Assembly: GCF_003460605.1 (NCBI RefSeq)
Contig: NZ_QTVN01000012.1
Span: 1 to 64,000, forward strand
DNA length: 64,000 nucleotides
Reading direction: 5' to 3'
DNA from: Ruminococcus sp. AF31-8BH
GTDB lineage: Bacteria; Bacillota; Clostridia; Lachnospirales; Lachnospiraceae
The translations under genes and the position numbers were made by a program. Shown here one piece after another: positions 34,745 to 44,052 of this stretch. Under the pieces are notes generated by a model that saw only the letters and a list, made by a program, of their open reading frames with translations, had not been told where the DNA came from and ran no database searches. Positions within the stretch are counted from its first letter, which is position 1; each line of letters starts with the position of its first letter.

Positions 34745-36587
34745 TATTTTTCTGTGCCTCAATCTTCTCCGCCAAGTCATTGAGATAAACCCAGCGGTCC
34801 ATCTTCTCTTCCAGCTGCTGCTCTGCGGCTTCCTTGTCCGCCATGATTTCCCGAAGCTTCACGGAATTAGTGGCGTTTGCCATCATGTCGTTTTCCAGCT
34901 TGGCAATTTTCTCTTCCAATTTCGCGATATCATCATCAATGGTCGCGTACTCCCGCTCTTCCTTATAAGAGAATTTCAGCTTCTCCTGGCGGTTCTGTCC
35001 CTGCTTCCAGTCCTTTTTGGTGGCTTTCTTCGGTTCCTCACCGTTGCCATCCGCCCCGGAACCAGACTTATCAGCTGCCCCGGCAGAGCTGCCATCTCCG
35101 CCAAATCTCCGAGCTTTCGCCTCCACATAATCGGTGTAGCCGCCCTCATACTGAGTCAGCTTTCCATTTCCCTCAAATGCAAAAATACGGTCCACCACAT
35201 CATCCAGGAAATAGCGATCATGTGACACGGTAATCACAATTCCGGAAAAAGAGGACAGATAATCCTCCAGAATGGTCAGAGTCGGAATATCAAGGTCATT
35301 GCTTGGCTCATCCAGAAGAAGCACGTTAGGCGCCTCCATCAGCACTTTCAGAAGATAGAGACGTCTCTTCTCCCCGCCGGAAAGCTTGGCAACCGGCGTG
35401 TACTGCATAGCAGAATCAAACAAAAACCTCTCCAGCATCATAGACGCACTGATCCGTCCGTCTCTTGTAGGAATAAATTCCGCCACATCACGGATATAGT
35501 CGATCACCCTCTGGTTCCCATCCATATCCGGCACTTCCTGGGCAAAATAACCGATCTTAATGGTTTCCCCAAGCTCCACCTCACCGCTGTCTGGCTGCAC
35601 CATTCCGTCAATGATGCGGATCAGGGTAGATTTGCCGCAGCCGTTGGGCCCGATAATGCCAAGTCGCTGGTTTCTCAGCACAATATAATCAAAATCATCC
35701 AGGATCACCTTATCCCCATAATGTTTGGAAACATGGTGAAGCTCCACAGTTTTCTTTCCCATGCGGGTCTCCACGGAATCCATCTGCACATCCAGATCCT
35801 GGGTAGGTGCCTTGCCGTTTTTTAACGCTTCCAGACGCTCCAGGCGGGCACGCTGCTTGGTGCTTCTGGCGCGGCAGCCACGCTTGGCCCACTCCAGCTC
35901 CATGCGAAGAACACTCTGTCTCTTCCGCTCGGACGCCAGCTCCATTTCTTCCCTCTGCGCCTTCAGTTCCAGGAACCCGGAATAGTTGGCATCATAGGAA
36001 TAAATTTTCCCATGGCTGATCTCCAGGATCTTGTTGGTTACCTTATCAAGAAAATAACGGTCATGAGTAACCATGATCACAACGCCCTTAAACCGGTTGA
36101 GGTAATCCTCCAGCCAGGTCACCATCTCATTGTCCAGATGGTTGGTAGGCTCGTCCAGGATCAGCACATCGGAAGGATTCACAAGGGTGCGGGCAAGGGC
36201 AACCTTTTTCTTCTGGCCGCCGGAAAGCTGCTCCACCAGGGCGTCATGCTCAGTGATGCCAAGCTTGTTCAGAATATTCCTTGCCTCACTTTGGGTACTC
36301 CAGTCCTTCTGCCATTTACCGTCCGCCACATAATCCTGCACAATGGCTCCCTTTGGAAAATCCGGCATCTGGGGCAGATAGGTGATCCGAAGCCCGTTCT
36401 GCGTAATTACCTGTCCCTCATCGGTCTCTTCTTCCCCTGCAATGATCTTAAGCAAAGTACTTTTTCCTGTTCCATTGATTCCGATAATACCAATCTTATC
36501 ACCATCATGGATTCCATAAGAAATATCATCAAATATTTTTTTATCTCCGAAAATTTTGCTTACATGTTCTATATTCAGTACGTTCAT
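34737..36587 (-). CDS. ABC-F family ATPase, Uup type
   Basis: 616 residues with two cassettes: Walker A GINGTGKST and GPNGCGKST, signatures QLSGGQKK and KLSGGEKR, Walker B LILDEPTNHLD and LLLDEPSNDLD. The linker ERKRQSVLRMELEW-AKRGCRAR and the C-terminal coiled coil (from IDDDIAKLEEKIAKLEND) match Uup/YfmR-type ribosome-associated ATPases rather than drug exporters, as there are no membrane helices. A glycine/serine-rich linker (DGSSAGAADKSGSG) precedes the coiled coil. Its last codons overlap the selA start, coupling the two translationally. Confidence 0.88.
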   Translation of the reverse strand: MNVLNIEHVSKIFGDKKIFDDISYGIHDGDKIGIIGINGTGKSTLLKIIAGEEETDEGQVITQNGLRITYLPQMPDFPKGAIVQDYVADGKWQKDWSTQSEARNILNKLGITEHDALVEQLSGGQKKKVALARTLVNPSDVLILDEPTNHLDNEMVTWLEDYLNRFKGVVIMVTHDRYFLDKVTNKILEISHGKIYSYDANYSGFLELKAQREEMELASERKRQSVLRMELEWAKRGCRARSTKQRARLERLEALKNGKAPTQDLDVQMDSVETRMGKKTVELHHVSKHYGDKVILDDFDYIVLRNQRLGIIGPNGCGKSTLIRIIDGMVQPDSGEVELGETIKIGYFAQEVPDMDGNQRVIDYIRDVAEFIPTRDGRISASMMLERFLFDSAMQYTPVAKLSGGEKRRLYLLKVLMEAPNVLLLDEPSNDLDIPTLTILEDYLSSFSGIVITVSHDRYFLDDVVDRIFAFEGNGKLTQYEGGYTDYVEAKARRFGGDGSSAGAADKSGSGADGNGEEPKKATKKDWKQGQNRQEKLKFSYKEEREYATIDDDIAKLEEKIAKLENDMMANATNSVKLREIMADKEAAEQQLEEKMDRWVYLNDLAEKIEAQKNNG

Positions 36588-36674
36588 CTGATCTAATTAC
36601 TCCTTCTGCTATAACCTGCTGCCAGCTCAAAAGTCCTGCAACACTTTCCAGTGCTGACTCCGCGATTGCTGTTC

Positions 36675-38036
36675 TTATCCTCTTTTTTTCTCAAATCCGT
36701 GGATCCAGTCTGATTTCAGATAGAAGATCAGAAACAGAATGGAGCTTAAGGTCCAGGTCAGCGGATAAGCCCAGAACACGGTCTGGATCACCGGATGTAT
36801 TTTTACCGCTACAGTAATGTAAGTCACACGGATCACACACCAGCAGGCAAGCATGACAAACATAGGCACAGTAGCCCTGCCTGCCCCTCGCATCAGGCCT
36901 GCAATACAGTGGGAAAAGGCAAGCAAAAAGTAAAATAAAGTAATGACATGTGCCTCTCTCACGCCATATTCCACCACTCCCGGATCATTGTTAAAGGCAG
37001 CAATCAGAACCGGACTTGCAAAATACACAATAATTCCAACCACTTCTGCCATGGAAATGCTGCACAGGATTCCAATGCGCGCGCCCTTTTTCGCGCGGTC
37101 GTATTTCTTGGCTCCAAGGTTCTGGCTGATAAAAGTAGTCAGTGCCATGGAAAAACAGGTGATCGGCAGGAATCCGAAGCCCTCCACCTTGGAATAAGCT
37201 CCGCAGCCTGCCACTGCCAGCTTGCCGAAGCTGTTGATATTGGACTGGACCACAACGTTGGCAATGGCAATTACAGAGTTCTGCACGCCAGCCGGAAGAC
37301 CGTTGGACACGATCTGCTTCACCATATAGGGATCCAGATTTATTTTTCTAAGAGAAACCGTATATTCCTCCGGGCTCTTCTTCATGAGACGATACAGGCA
37401 CAAAAGTGCGCTTGCAAACTGGGCAATGATGGTTGCAAGTGCAGCCCCTTCCACGCCCATTCCCATTGCTCCAACGAAAACCATGTCCAGGGTCACATTG
37501 AGCAGGGATGAAAAAATCAGGTAATACAGCGGATGGCGGCTGTCTCCTACCGCCTGCATAATGCCTACAAAGTTATTGTAAAGAACCAGTCCCAGTGAAC
37601 CCATGGCATATACCTGGAAATACAGGGTAGATTTGGGCAAAATATCTGCCGGGGTTTTCATCAGGACCAGGATCTTCGGCGCCAGCACAACACCGGATAT
37701 GGTCAGAAGGATTCCGCATAAAATACCAAAGGCTACCGTAGTGTGGATGGCTTTTTGCAGCTCCTTTTGCTGTCTTGCGCCAAAATACCTGGCTATAATA
37801 ACGCCGGCTCCCATTGCCATTCCCTGGAAAAATCCTACCAGCAAAAAGGTAAGGCTGCCGGATGAGCTGACTGCTGCCAGCGCATCACTTCCCAGAAAAT
37901 TTCCTACGATCAAAGAATCTGCAGTATTGTACAGCTGCTGAAACAGGTTTCCCAGAAAAAGCGGGAATGCGAAGCCCATCAGTTTTTTCCAGATGGACCC
38001 TTCTGTCAGCAGGTTCTTGTTTTGTGAATTATTCAT
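36675..38036 (-). CDS. MATE family efflux transporter
   Basis: 453 residues, twelve helices in two halves. Typical tracts are FAFPLFLGNLFQQLYNTADSLIVG and MGAGVIIARYFGARQ. The ATG at 38036 with GGAGGGG before it is chosen over an upstream in-frame start at 38264, which would add 76 residues without hydrophobic pattern or family similarity and run into the GH2 promoter. It belongs to a different MATE branch from the gene at 30465 (little identity outside the fold). Divergent from the GH2 gene. Substrate unknown. Confidence 0.88.
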   Translation of the reverse strand: MNNSQNKNLLTEGSIWKKLMGFAFPLFLGNLFQQLYNTADSLIVGNFLGSDALAAVSSSGSLTFLLVGFFQGMAMGAGVIIARYFGARQQKELQKAIHTTVAFGILCGILLTISGVVLAPKILVLMKTPADILPKSTLYFQVYAMGSLGLVLYNNFVGIMQAVGDSRHPLYYLIFSSLLNVTLDMVFVGAMGMGVEGAALATIIAQFASALLCLYRLMKKSPEEYTVSLRKINLDPYMVKQIVSNGLPAGVQNSVIAIANVVVQSNINSFGKLAVAGCGAYSKVEGFGFLPITCFSMALTTFISQNLGAKKYDRAKKGARIGILCSISMAEVVGIIVYFASPVLIAAFNNDPGVVEYGVREAHVITLFYFLLAFSHCIAGLMRGAGRATVPMFVMLACWCVIRVTYITVAVKIHPVIQTVFWAYPLTWTLSSILFLIFYLKSDWIHGFEKKRG

Positions 38037-38090
38037 TTTCTCCCCTCCATCAATCCTTTCTATCCTAACATAATATACCCTCTTTTTCAA

Positions 38091-38118
38091 TTGCAAAAGC
38101 GCGCAATTCGTGTATAAT
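38091..38118 (+). promoter_or_regulatory. GH2 gene promoter
   Basis: TTGCAA (38091-38096), 16-base spacer, extended -10 TGTATAAT (38111-38118); start about 40 bases before the coding region. Confidence 0.65.
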
Positions 38119-38166
38119 GAAAGATAGTATAAAATATTATCAGTAAACTTGAAGGAGGACTTATTT

Positions 38167-40095
38167 TTGAAAAATCTGGATACAGTCTGGACCAGCCAGG
38201 CGGCAGACGGACAGACATTAAAGGAATATCCACGTCCCGGCATGGTACGCGGGCGCTGGATCAACCTGAACGGAATGTGGGATTATCTGATCACGGACAG
38301 CCGCATCCTGCCCTGGCAGTTTTATGAAAACGAATATTTTCCATTTGACGGACAGATCCTGGTTCCCTTTTCCCCGGAAGCACCTTTGTCCCAGGTAAAC
38401 AGACAGCTGCTTCCCGATGAAACCCTGTGGTATTCCCGGGTGATTCAGCTTCCAGAGGGCAGCTTTGATCCAACGTGTCAGCGGCTCCTTCTTCATTTCG
38501 GAGCGGTAGACCAGATCTGCAGCGTTTATATTAACGGTAAGTTCGTCACCTACCACAAGGGCGGCTACCTTCCATTCTCCGCGGATATTACGGATTTTGT
38601 AGGGGAGAACCTGGTTATTTCCATTCTGATCAGCGTCCGCGACTTCAGCGACACCTCCTACCACGCAAGAGGCAAACAGCAGCTGGAAAGAGGCGGCATG
38701 TTCTATACCGCACAGAGCGGAATCTGGCAGACTGTGTGGATGGAGATTGTGCCAGAGGATTACATAAGAGATCTGCGGATCACCCCGGATTTTGACAATG
38801 GGCATGTGAAGATCCGGATGCGCACAGAATGCCCGGACAATCGTTACGGCACAGGCAATGCCTCTTATGATGTACAGCCAGATAGTGATAAGACTTCTTC
38901 TGACTCCTGCGAAGACGCTAAAGGATCGGTCCACGCTTCCGCTCTCTGCCGGATTTATCCGCCGGTCTATCTGGATGCGGACGGCGTGACGGATGAGCTT
39001 TGCCAGCAGCCCATCACCGAAGCCTTCCTGAAACCGGGGAAAGAAATTTCCATTCCTGTTCCTGCCAAATACCAGAAACACTGGTCCCCGGAGAAGCCCT
39101 GGCTGTATCCCGTTTCCATTGAATATGGGGAAGACCGGGTTCTTACCTATTTTGCCCTTAGGAAATGCGACGTTCAGATGGCAGAGGACAGATATCCCCG
39201 CTTTTTCTTGAATCATGAGCCTTATTTCCAGAGCGGGGTTCTGGACCAGGGCTACTGGCCGGACGGACTTTACACAGCCCCCAGCGATGAGGCATTGATC
39301 TATGACATCCGTGCCATGAAGGATCTTGGCTTTAACATGCTGCGCAAGCACGGCAAGATTGAGGCAGACCGCTGGTATTTCCACTGCGACCGCATGGGCA
39401 TGCTGGTCTGGCAGGACATGCCAAACGGCGGTTCCTCCTACCATCACTGGTTTGTCACCTACCTTGCTACCTTACTGAACTGGATGCGCATTCCAGTGAA
39501 GGACATTCATGCGAAGCTTCTCTCCCGCACAGATGAGGACGGACGGCAGGAATATGTGGATGATATCCGGGGCATGATCCGGGCGCTGTACAATCATCCT
39601 TCCATTGTTACATGGATTCCATTTAATGAGGGGTGGGGACAGTTTTCTACGAAACAGGTCACAGACATGATTCACAAGCTGGATTCTTCCCGTCTGGTGG
39701 ATTCCGCCAGCGGCTGGTTTGACCAGGGCTGCGGTGACATTAACAGCCTCCACTATTATTTCCTGGGTCTTCCGATTCCCAGGTCTAAGCGTGTACTGGC
39801 ACTCTCGGAATTTGGAGGTTATTCCCTTCGTATCCCGGAACACAGCGCCTGCAAAAATACCTATGGCTATAAGAAATTCGCCACCTCCGACGGGCTTACC
39901 AGCGGATTCGCCCGCTTGATGGAGGATACCATTGTTCCCTCTGTGAAAAAGGGTTACTCCGCTGCTATTTATACGCAGCTCTCTGATATTGAGGAGGAAG
40001 TAAACGGACTGATTACCTATGACCGTAAGAAAGTAAAAATGAATCCGCTGATTGTACAGAAGTGGAATGCACGGATTAAGAAAGCGCTGAAGTAA
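38167..40095 (+). CDS. Glycoside hydrolase family 2 (beta-galactosidase/glucuronidase type)
   Basis: 642 residues: sugar-binding jelly roll (from about WINLNGMWDYL), an immunoglobulin-like domain, then the TIM barrel. The acid/base glutamate is E488 in NEGWGQ and the nucleophile E548 in LSEFGGYS. It is a cytoplasmic enzyme (no signal peptide) removing a terminal beta-linked sugar; the exact sugar is not readable. The start is TTG 38167, eight bases after AAGGAGG; the upstream in-frame TTG at 38149 overlaps that site. A hydrophilic insertion (YDVQPDSDKTSSDSCEDAKG) lies in the Ig-like domain. Alone in its unit, opposite a MATE gene. Confidence 0.85.
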   Translation: MKNLDTVWTSQAADGQTLKEYPRPGMVRGRWINLNGMWDYLITDSRILPWQFYENEYFPFDGQILVPFSPEAPLSQVNRQLLPDETLWYSRVIQLPEGSFDPTCQRLLLHFGAVDQICSVYINGKFVTYHKGGYLPFSADITDFVGENLVISILISVRDFSDTSYHARGKQQLERGGMFYTAQSGIWQTVWMEIVPEDYIRDLRITPDFDNGHVKIRMRTECPDNRYGTGNASYDVQPDSDKTSSDSCEDAKGSVHASALCRIYPPVYLDADGVTDELCQQPITEAFLKPGKEISIPVPAKYQKHWSPEKPWLYPVSIEYGEDRVLTYFALRKCDVQMAEDRYPRFFLNHEPYFQSGVLDQGYWPDGLYTAPSDEALIYDIRAMKDLGFNMLRKHGKIEADRWYFHCDRMGMLVWQDMPNGGSSYHHWFVTYLATLLNWMRIPVKDIHAKLLSRTDEDGRQEYVDDIRGMIRALYNHPSIVTWIPFNEGWGQFSTKQVTDMIHKLDSSRLVDSASGWFDQGCGDINSLHYYFLGLPIPRSKRVLALSEFGGYSLRIPEHSACKNTYGYKKFATSDGLTSGFARLMEDTIVPSVKKGYSAAIYTQLSDIEEEVNGLITYDRKKVKMNPLIVQKWNARIKKALK

Positions 40096-40102
40096 TTTAC
40101 TA

Positions 40103-40420
40103 TGAAAGTCCCAGACGACATCCAGGAATGATTTTTCAAACACGCTCTAGAGCGTGTTTGAAAAAGGCTTTCTGCAAGATGTGCGTCACAATTTGTGGGA
40201 GATTTTGTCCGGATGAGGGCGCCGTAGCGGGCTACGGCAACCGAATTCGGGCAAAATATACCGCAAAGTGGGGCGTGCAGATTGCGGGAATGATTTTTCA
40301 AACACGCTCTAGGCTTGCATGAGCGAATTCTTGGATATGGTCTGGGCAATAGCCTGGATTACAAATGCAGTCATCCGCTGTGGGAGCGCCCATAGGCGCC
40401 AGGTAGCCGACTTTCATATC
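40103..40420 (+). repeat. Dispersed repeat family B, split by a MITE
   Basis: The left end GAAAGTCCCAGACGACATCC (40103-40122) and the rest from GCTTGCATGAGCGA (40313) through GGCAATAGCCTGGATTAC and GCTGTGGGAGCGCCC to GACTTTCAT match the copy at 18031-18218. The MITE and a MITE end fragment lie between the two parts. Confidence 0.65.
40149..40310. mobile_element. 162-bp MITE, complete copy 2, abutting an older MITE end
   Basis: Same length and 17-bp ends as the copy at 31891, with only a few base differences. Immediately before it (40125-40148) is the last 24 bases of another copy, so two elements met end to end at a shared CTAG. Confidence 0.85.
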
Positions 40421-40425
40421 ATCAC

Positions 40426-40474
40426 AAAAGAAAGACCCTGGATTCCTTTTTATAATCCACAGGTCCTTCTTTTT
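40426..40474. terminator. Bidirectional terminator
   Basis: AAAGAAAGACCCTGGATT pairs imperfectly with AATCCACAGGTCCTTCTTTTT around a short loop, with T-runs on both strands, between convergent transcription from GH2 and the secreted-protein gene. Confidence 0.65.
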
Positions 40475-40601
40475 CAGGCTATTTTATAACAGCCCTTTTT
40501 TCTTATTTCACGGTCATTTGCAGCTTATACATGGTTCCCTCTCGTATCACTCAAAGCCGCGGCATTGCATTTTACTTTACTCTGCTATGCCTTCTTTTTT
40601 C

Positions 40602-41243
40602 TTAGTTTGCAGCTTCCTCGTCTGCTGCTTCGTCAGCTGTCTCATCTGCTGCCTGTGCATCATCCTTGTAGGTATTCTCTTCGCTCTTGATCAGGGAGAT
40701 GAACAGAGTCTCTGCGGTCGGCTGAAGCTCCTCGCTCTTCGGTCCGATCTGAACGTTGTACATGATTCCTGTGTCATCCAGGAATCCGATTCCATAAGTA
40801 GACTCTGTCTCAAAGGACACTGCAAAGATTCCGTTGATGGAAACCTTCTCAACATCAATATAGCCTGCCTCATCAAGCTCCTGAGCCATGGAATCCAGAT
40901 CATACTCTGTTCCTACCTCTGTTGCTGTTACTGCCAGATTGACGCCATCCTCAGACTCCGGATCCAGTGCCTGGAACATAACCCCGTCCGCCTGGTCTTC
41001 CTCGGAAACTTCCAGAACATTCCAGTTACTTGGTACATAGAGGTCGAAGCCTGGTTCAAAGGTCAACCAGGTTCCTTCGTATGCTGCTTCCTCCAGCATA
41101 TCGATGGTCAGCTCAGTGATTTCAGTTGCTTCAGCTGCCTCTGTCTCTTCTGCTGCATCAGCTTCTGCCCATACAGGTGCGCTGAATCCTGTGATCATTG
41201 CTGCAGTACATAACATCGCCATAACTTTTTTCCAGTTTTTCAT
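40602..41243 (-). CDS. Secreted protein of unknown function
   Basis: 213 residues: signal peptide MKNWKKVMAMLCTAAMITGF with cleavage near VWAEA, an acidic low-complexity lead (AEETEAAEATE), a compact domain (YEGTWLTFEPGFDLYVPSNW to FISLIKSEEN), and an acidic alanine-rich tail (DDAQAADETADEAADEEAAN). No lipobox and no sorting motif, so it is probably released or loosely held. The start at 41243 is chosen because the signal peptide begins there. The domain is reminiscent of PsbP/YjbE-like small extracytoplasmic folds but I do not recognise it. It is divergent from a LytTR regulator and may be its target. Confidence 0.65.
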   Translation of the reverse strand: MKNWKKVMAMLCTAAMITGFSAPVWAEADAAEETEAAEATEITELTIDMLEEAAYEGTWLTFEPGFDLYVPSNWNVLEVSEEDQADGVMFQALDPESEDGVNLAVTATEVGTEYDLDSMAQELDEAGYIDVEKVSINGIFAVSFETESTYGIGFLDDTGIMYNVQIGPKSEELQPTAETLFISLIKSEENTYKDDAQAADETADEAADEEAAN

Positions 41244-41285
41244 ATTTTCTACCTCACTTTTTTGAATTTTGTGGTATGATATGTA

Positions 41286-41315
41286 GGTCTCTAAGTACCT
41301 CACCACCTTGAGACC
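41286..41315. promoter_or_regulatory. Inverted repeat between the secreted-protein and LytTR genes
   Basis: GGTCTC-T-AAG ... CTT-GAGACC: nine pairs with one bulge around an 11-base centre. It sits in the 181-base divergent intergenic region, just upstream of a plausible TATCAT -10 for the secreted gene, so it may be a regulator site. Not a terminator (no T-run). Confidence 0.45.
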
Positions 41316-41424
41316 ACTATATCTGATTTTTTTCCAAAAAACAATACACATGGGACGAGATGACACTTTCGGTGATATTTGGAATCCGAAAGCGCATTTC
41401 TTTTCATATGGAGGATACATAACA

Positions 41425-42129
41425 TTGAACATTGCAATTATCGATGACGTACAGCAGGACCTTGACACCCTTGGCAGGGCTGCACAGAACTATTATGAAG
41501 ACCGGCAGATCATGGTGCAGATCCAAAGCTTTTCTTCCCCTGCTGCCTTCTGGAAGGCCTACACTCCCGGCAAATATGACCTGATTTTCCTTGATATCTA
41601 CATGGACCAGGATAACGGCATGGACGTGGCAGTGCGCATCCGTGAGGCAGGCGACTCCTGCTCCTTAATCTTTGTCACCAGCAGCGACGCTTTCGCAGTG
41701 GCCAGCTATGACGTGCAGGCGGCATACTACCTTCTGAAACCCCTTGACACCGCCAAGCTTATGAAGGTGCTTGACACCATCCAGATCAAAAACGCACAGG
41801 ACGTGCGGTACATCGAAGTGATCTGTGACCGTACGCCTGTGCGTGTTCCTGTAAAAACCATATTATATGCAGATACCTTCCACAATGCCGTCCAGCTTCA
41901 CACGGATGCCGGGGTTCTGCGCACTTATCTTACCTTTCAGAAATTTGAGGAGCTGATCCAGGATCTTCCCTGCTTTCTTTCCTGCTACCGGGGCTGTCTT
42001 GTGAACATGGACCGCATCCACAAGACCCTTGAGGACAGCTTTCTTCTGGACAACCAGGAGGTGGTGCAGATCCGCAAGCGCGGTGCCAACGCCATCAAGA
42101 AAGAATACCTGAACTATCTGTTCTCATGA
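41425..42129 (+). CDS. LytTR-family response regulator
   Basis: 234 residues: a receiver domain starting LNIAIIDDVQQ with the acidic pair D7-D8, phosphoacceptor D57 in FLDIYMD, and K in LLKPLD, then a C-terminal LytTR DNA-binding domain (about 135-234; FHNAVQLHT, CYRGCLVNMDRI). LytTR regulators bind direct repeats upstream of exported-protein or peptide-signalling genes. The start is TTG at 41425, ten bases after GGAGG; upstream in-frame ATGs lack a site and add non-family residues. The likely partner kinase is the convergent gene at 42124, whose stop codon interlocks with this one in TCATGA. Confidence 0.88.
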   Translation: MNIAIIDDVQQDLDTLGRAAQNYYEDRQIMVQIQSFSSPAAFWKAYTPGKYDLIFLDIYMDQDNGMDVAVRIREAGDSCSLIFVTSSDAFAVASYDVQAAYYLLKPLDTAKLMKVLDTIQIKNAQDVRYIEVICDRTPVRVPVKTILYADTFHNAVQLHTDAGVLRTYLTFQKFEELIQDLPCFLSCYRGCLVNMDRIHKTLEDSFLLDNQEVVQIRKRGANAIKKEYLNYLFS

Positions 42130-44052
42130 TCCGCTGTTTTCCAGAGGGATAAATACATTGGCCCGAAAAACGCCCTCTGATGCTTCGAAATCTGCATAGC
42201 CTCCGTATTTCTCAGCCGTTTTGCTGACGGAGGCTGTCCCGATTCCCTGGCCGCTGTGGCTTGTGGAATAAAAAACATCCCCATTTCTTCGTACTTCCCC
42301 TGAATAGCTGTTTTCAATATCAATGAGAAGCTTTCCCATGCGAACCCTGCAGATGCAGTTTACATAGGGCTCCTCTGTTTCTTTATCCGCTTTCACCGCT
42401 CGCACCGCATTTTCCAGAAGATTTCCGAAAATCCTGCAGATATCAAGGTCTGTAATCTTCATCTTTTGGGGAACTTCAATTGAATGGTGAAAGCTTACTC
42501 CTGCATCTTCCAGCTGGCCTGCATAATAGTGCAGGATGGCATCCACGGACATGTTTTTGCAGTAGCACATAGGCGCCTGCATTTTCTCACTGCTCTCCTT
42601 TGCAAACTGATGGAAATACTCCCGAAGCTGTTCATAATGCTCCTCTTCCAGCAGCATGGAAGCGGTACGGATGTACTGGCGCATATCGTGCCTTGTCCGG
42701 CTTGCTTCCTCCAACGCACCAGTCAATTTCTCGTAGTGCTCCTTTTGCATCATCAGGCGCAGCTCCATCTGTCTGGACTGCTCCTCGTAGATCAGCCGCA
42801 TCCGGTAGCCGTCTGTAAGCTCCCGCCACAAAATTACCCCAAACACGCCAGCCAGAATGGTACCGCCCCATTCCGGGAACCATCCGCCGATGATGGGATC
42901 ATATAAGGGCCAGATCCGGTCTGCTGCCAGAGAAGAGGCATAGAGCACTGTCCCTGCAAGCAGCGGAAGCCCGCGGGTTCCTTCCGTGTAAAAAAAGGCA
43001 ATCACCACCAGGCATATGGCAGTAAACCATTTCAAAACCTCTGTAACAGCCGACACCCCGTAGAACAATGCTGCCGTTTCCATTCCTCCTGCAAAAATCC
43101 CGGCAACTGTGGCACCAATGCCAGCCGCAGCAGTAAAGCCAACCAGCCACCACACCCATTTGTATTTCCTGCCTGTGATCTCATGCTCCAGAAGCAGCAT
43201 GGCCGGAAATGTGAGATAATAAAACAGCATTTCCAGACTGAACCAGGGCTGTACCCGCAAAGCCAGATAGGTATGCAAAAGGGGATAGCAGGTGTATCCA
43301 AGGACACAGACGCACACTCCTGCAAACAGTGCATTTGCCCGGCTTCTGGTTCTGAAAAACGCCCATACGGAGAAGATCAGCACCAGGAGAACCAGGGTAA
43401 AAACAGAGGAATTGAGAAATACCGGGATTCCCCTTACGGTATTGACCTTCAGAGGATTGCCAAAGGCTGGAACATACTGGATTCCCGGAGACGCGGAATC
43501 TTTATCCGTCACTGCGATCATGATCTCTACAGAGGTATGCCCTTTGAAGGTAAACATTCTGTGCTGGATCCGCTCTTCATAGTGATCCGGGTCCGGATTG
43601 CCCACCTGCTCGATCAGCTTGCCGTCCACATACAGATTATATGCAGAAAATATCTCCGGCAGATACAGGCCATAAGTATGCTCTTCTGAGGGAAGCATGA
43701 TCCGAAGCCGGTAGGTTCCGCTTCCATAGGGATTTCCATTTCTGTCATCTAACTCCATTCCGCCGTATTCCCCGATGGAAAGATACCGGAAATAGTACTT
43801 TTCCAGGTCATCCCCTGGGGTAAGCAGCACATCCGGATAGTATTCCCATTCCCTGGAAAGATAGTAGACCGGAAGGCTGTCGTAGGAACCGTCTGCGTAG
43901 AGAATTCCGTGTATGGCCTTTTCTTCTCTTGTCATGTATTTGTTGTTCGCGTTATACAATACATAAAAAACCATAAGGGAAAGGATCATACTTATGATGA
44001 TGGTTCCCCACAGCAGCTTTCTGTCTTTCTTACCTGTCCTCTTCTCCTTCAC
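42124..44052 (-). CDS. Membrane sensor histidine kinase (7TM-DISM type with GHKL ATPase)
   Basis: 642 residues: an N-terminal helix, an extracellular beta-sandwich (about 40-205) resembling the carbohydrate-binding-like 7TMR-DISM sensor domain, seven or so membrane helices (210-410), a short coiled coil, the histidine box RTRHDMRQY (near 455), and a GHKL-type ATPase with NLLENAVRAV and SGQGIGTASV. This is the AgrC/LytS-like kinase class that partners LytTR regulators. Its ATG overlaps the end of the upstream extracellular-protein gene by 23 bases, suggesting the two work together. Ligand unknown; a sugar or cell-wall fragment would fit the sensor fold. Confidence 0.85.
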   Translation of the reverse strand: MKEKRTGKKDRKLLWGTIIISMILSLMVFYVLYNANNKYMTREEKAIHGILYADGSYDSLPVYYLSREWEYYPDVLLTPGDDLEKYYFRYLSIGEYGGMELDDRNGNPYGSGTYRLRIMLPSEEHTYGLYLPEIFSAYNLYVDGKLIEQVGNPDPDHYEERIQHRMFTFKGHTSVEIMIAVTDKDSASPGIQYVPAFGNPLKVNTVRGIPVFLNSSVFTLVLLVLIFSVWAFFRTRSRANALFAGVCVCVLGYTCYPLLHTYLALRVQPWFSLEMLFYYLTFPAMLLLEHEITGRKYKWVWWLVGFTAAAGIGATVAGIFAGGMETAALFYGVSAVTEVLKWFTAICLVVIAFFYTEGTRGLPLLAGTVLYASSLAADRIWPLYDPIIGGWFPEWGGTILAGVFGVILWRELTDGYRMRLIYEEQSRQMELRLMMQKEHYEKLTGALEEASRTRHDMRQYIRTASMLLEEEHYEQLREYFHQFAKESSEKMQAPMCYCKNMSVDAILHYYAGQLEDAGVSFHHSIEVPQKMKITDLDICRIFGNLLENAVRAVKADKETEEPYVNCICRVRMGKLLIDIENSYSGEVRRNGDVFYSTSHSGQGIGTASVSKTAEKYGGYADFEASEGVFRANVFIPLENSGS

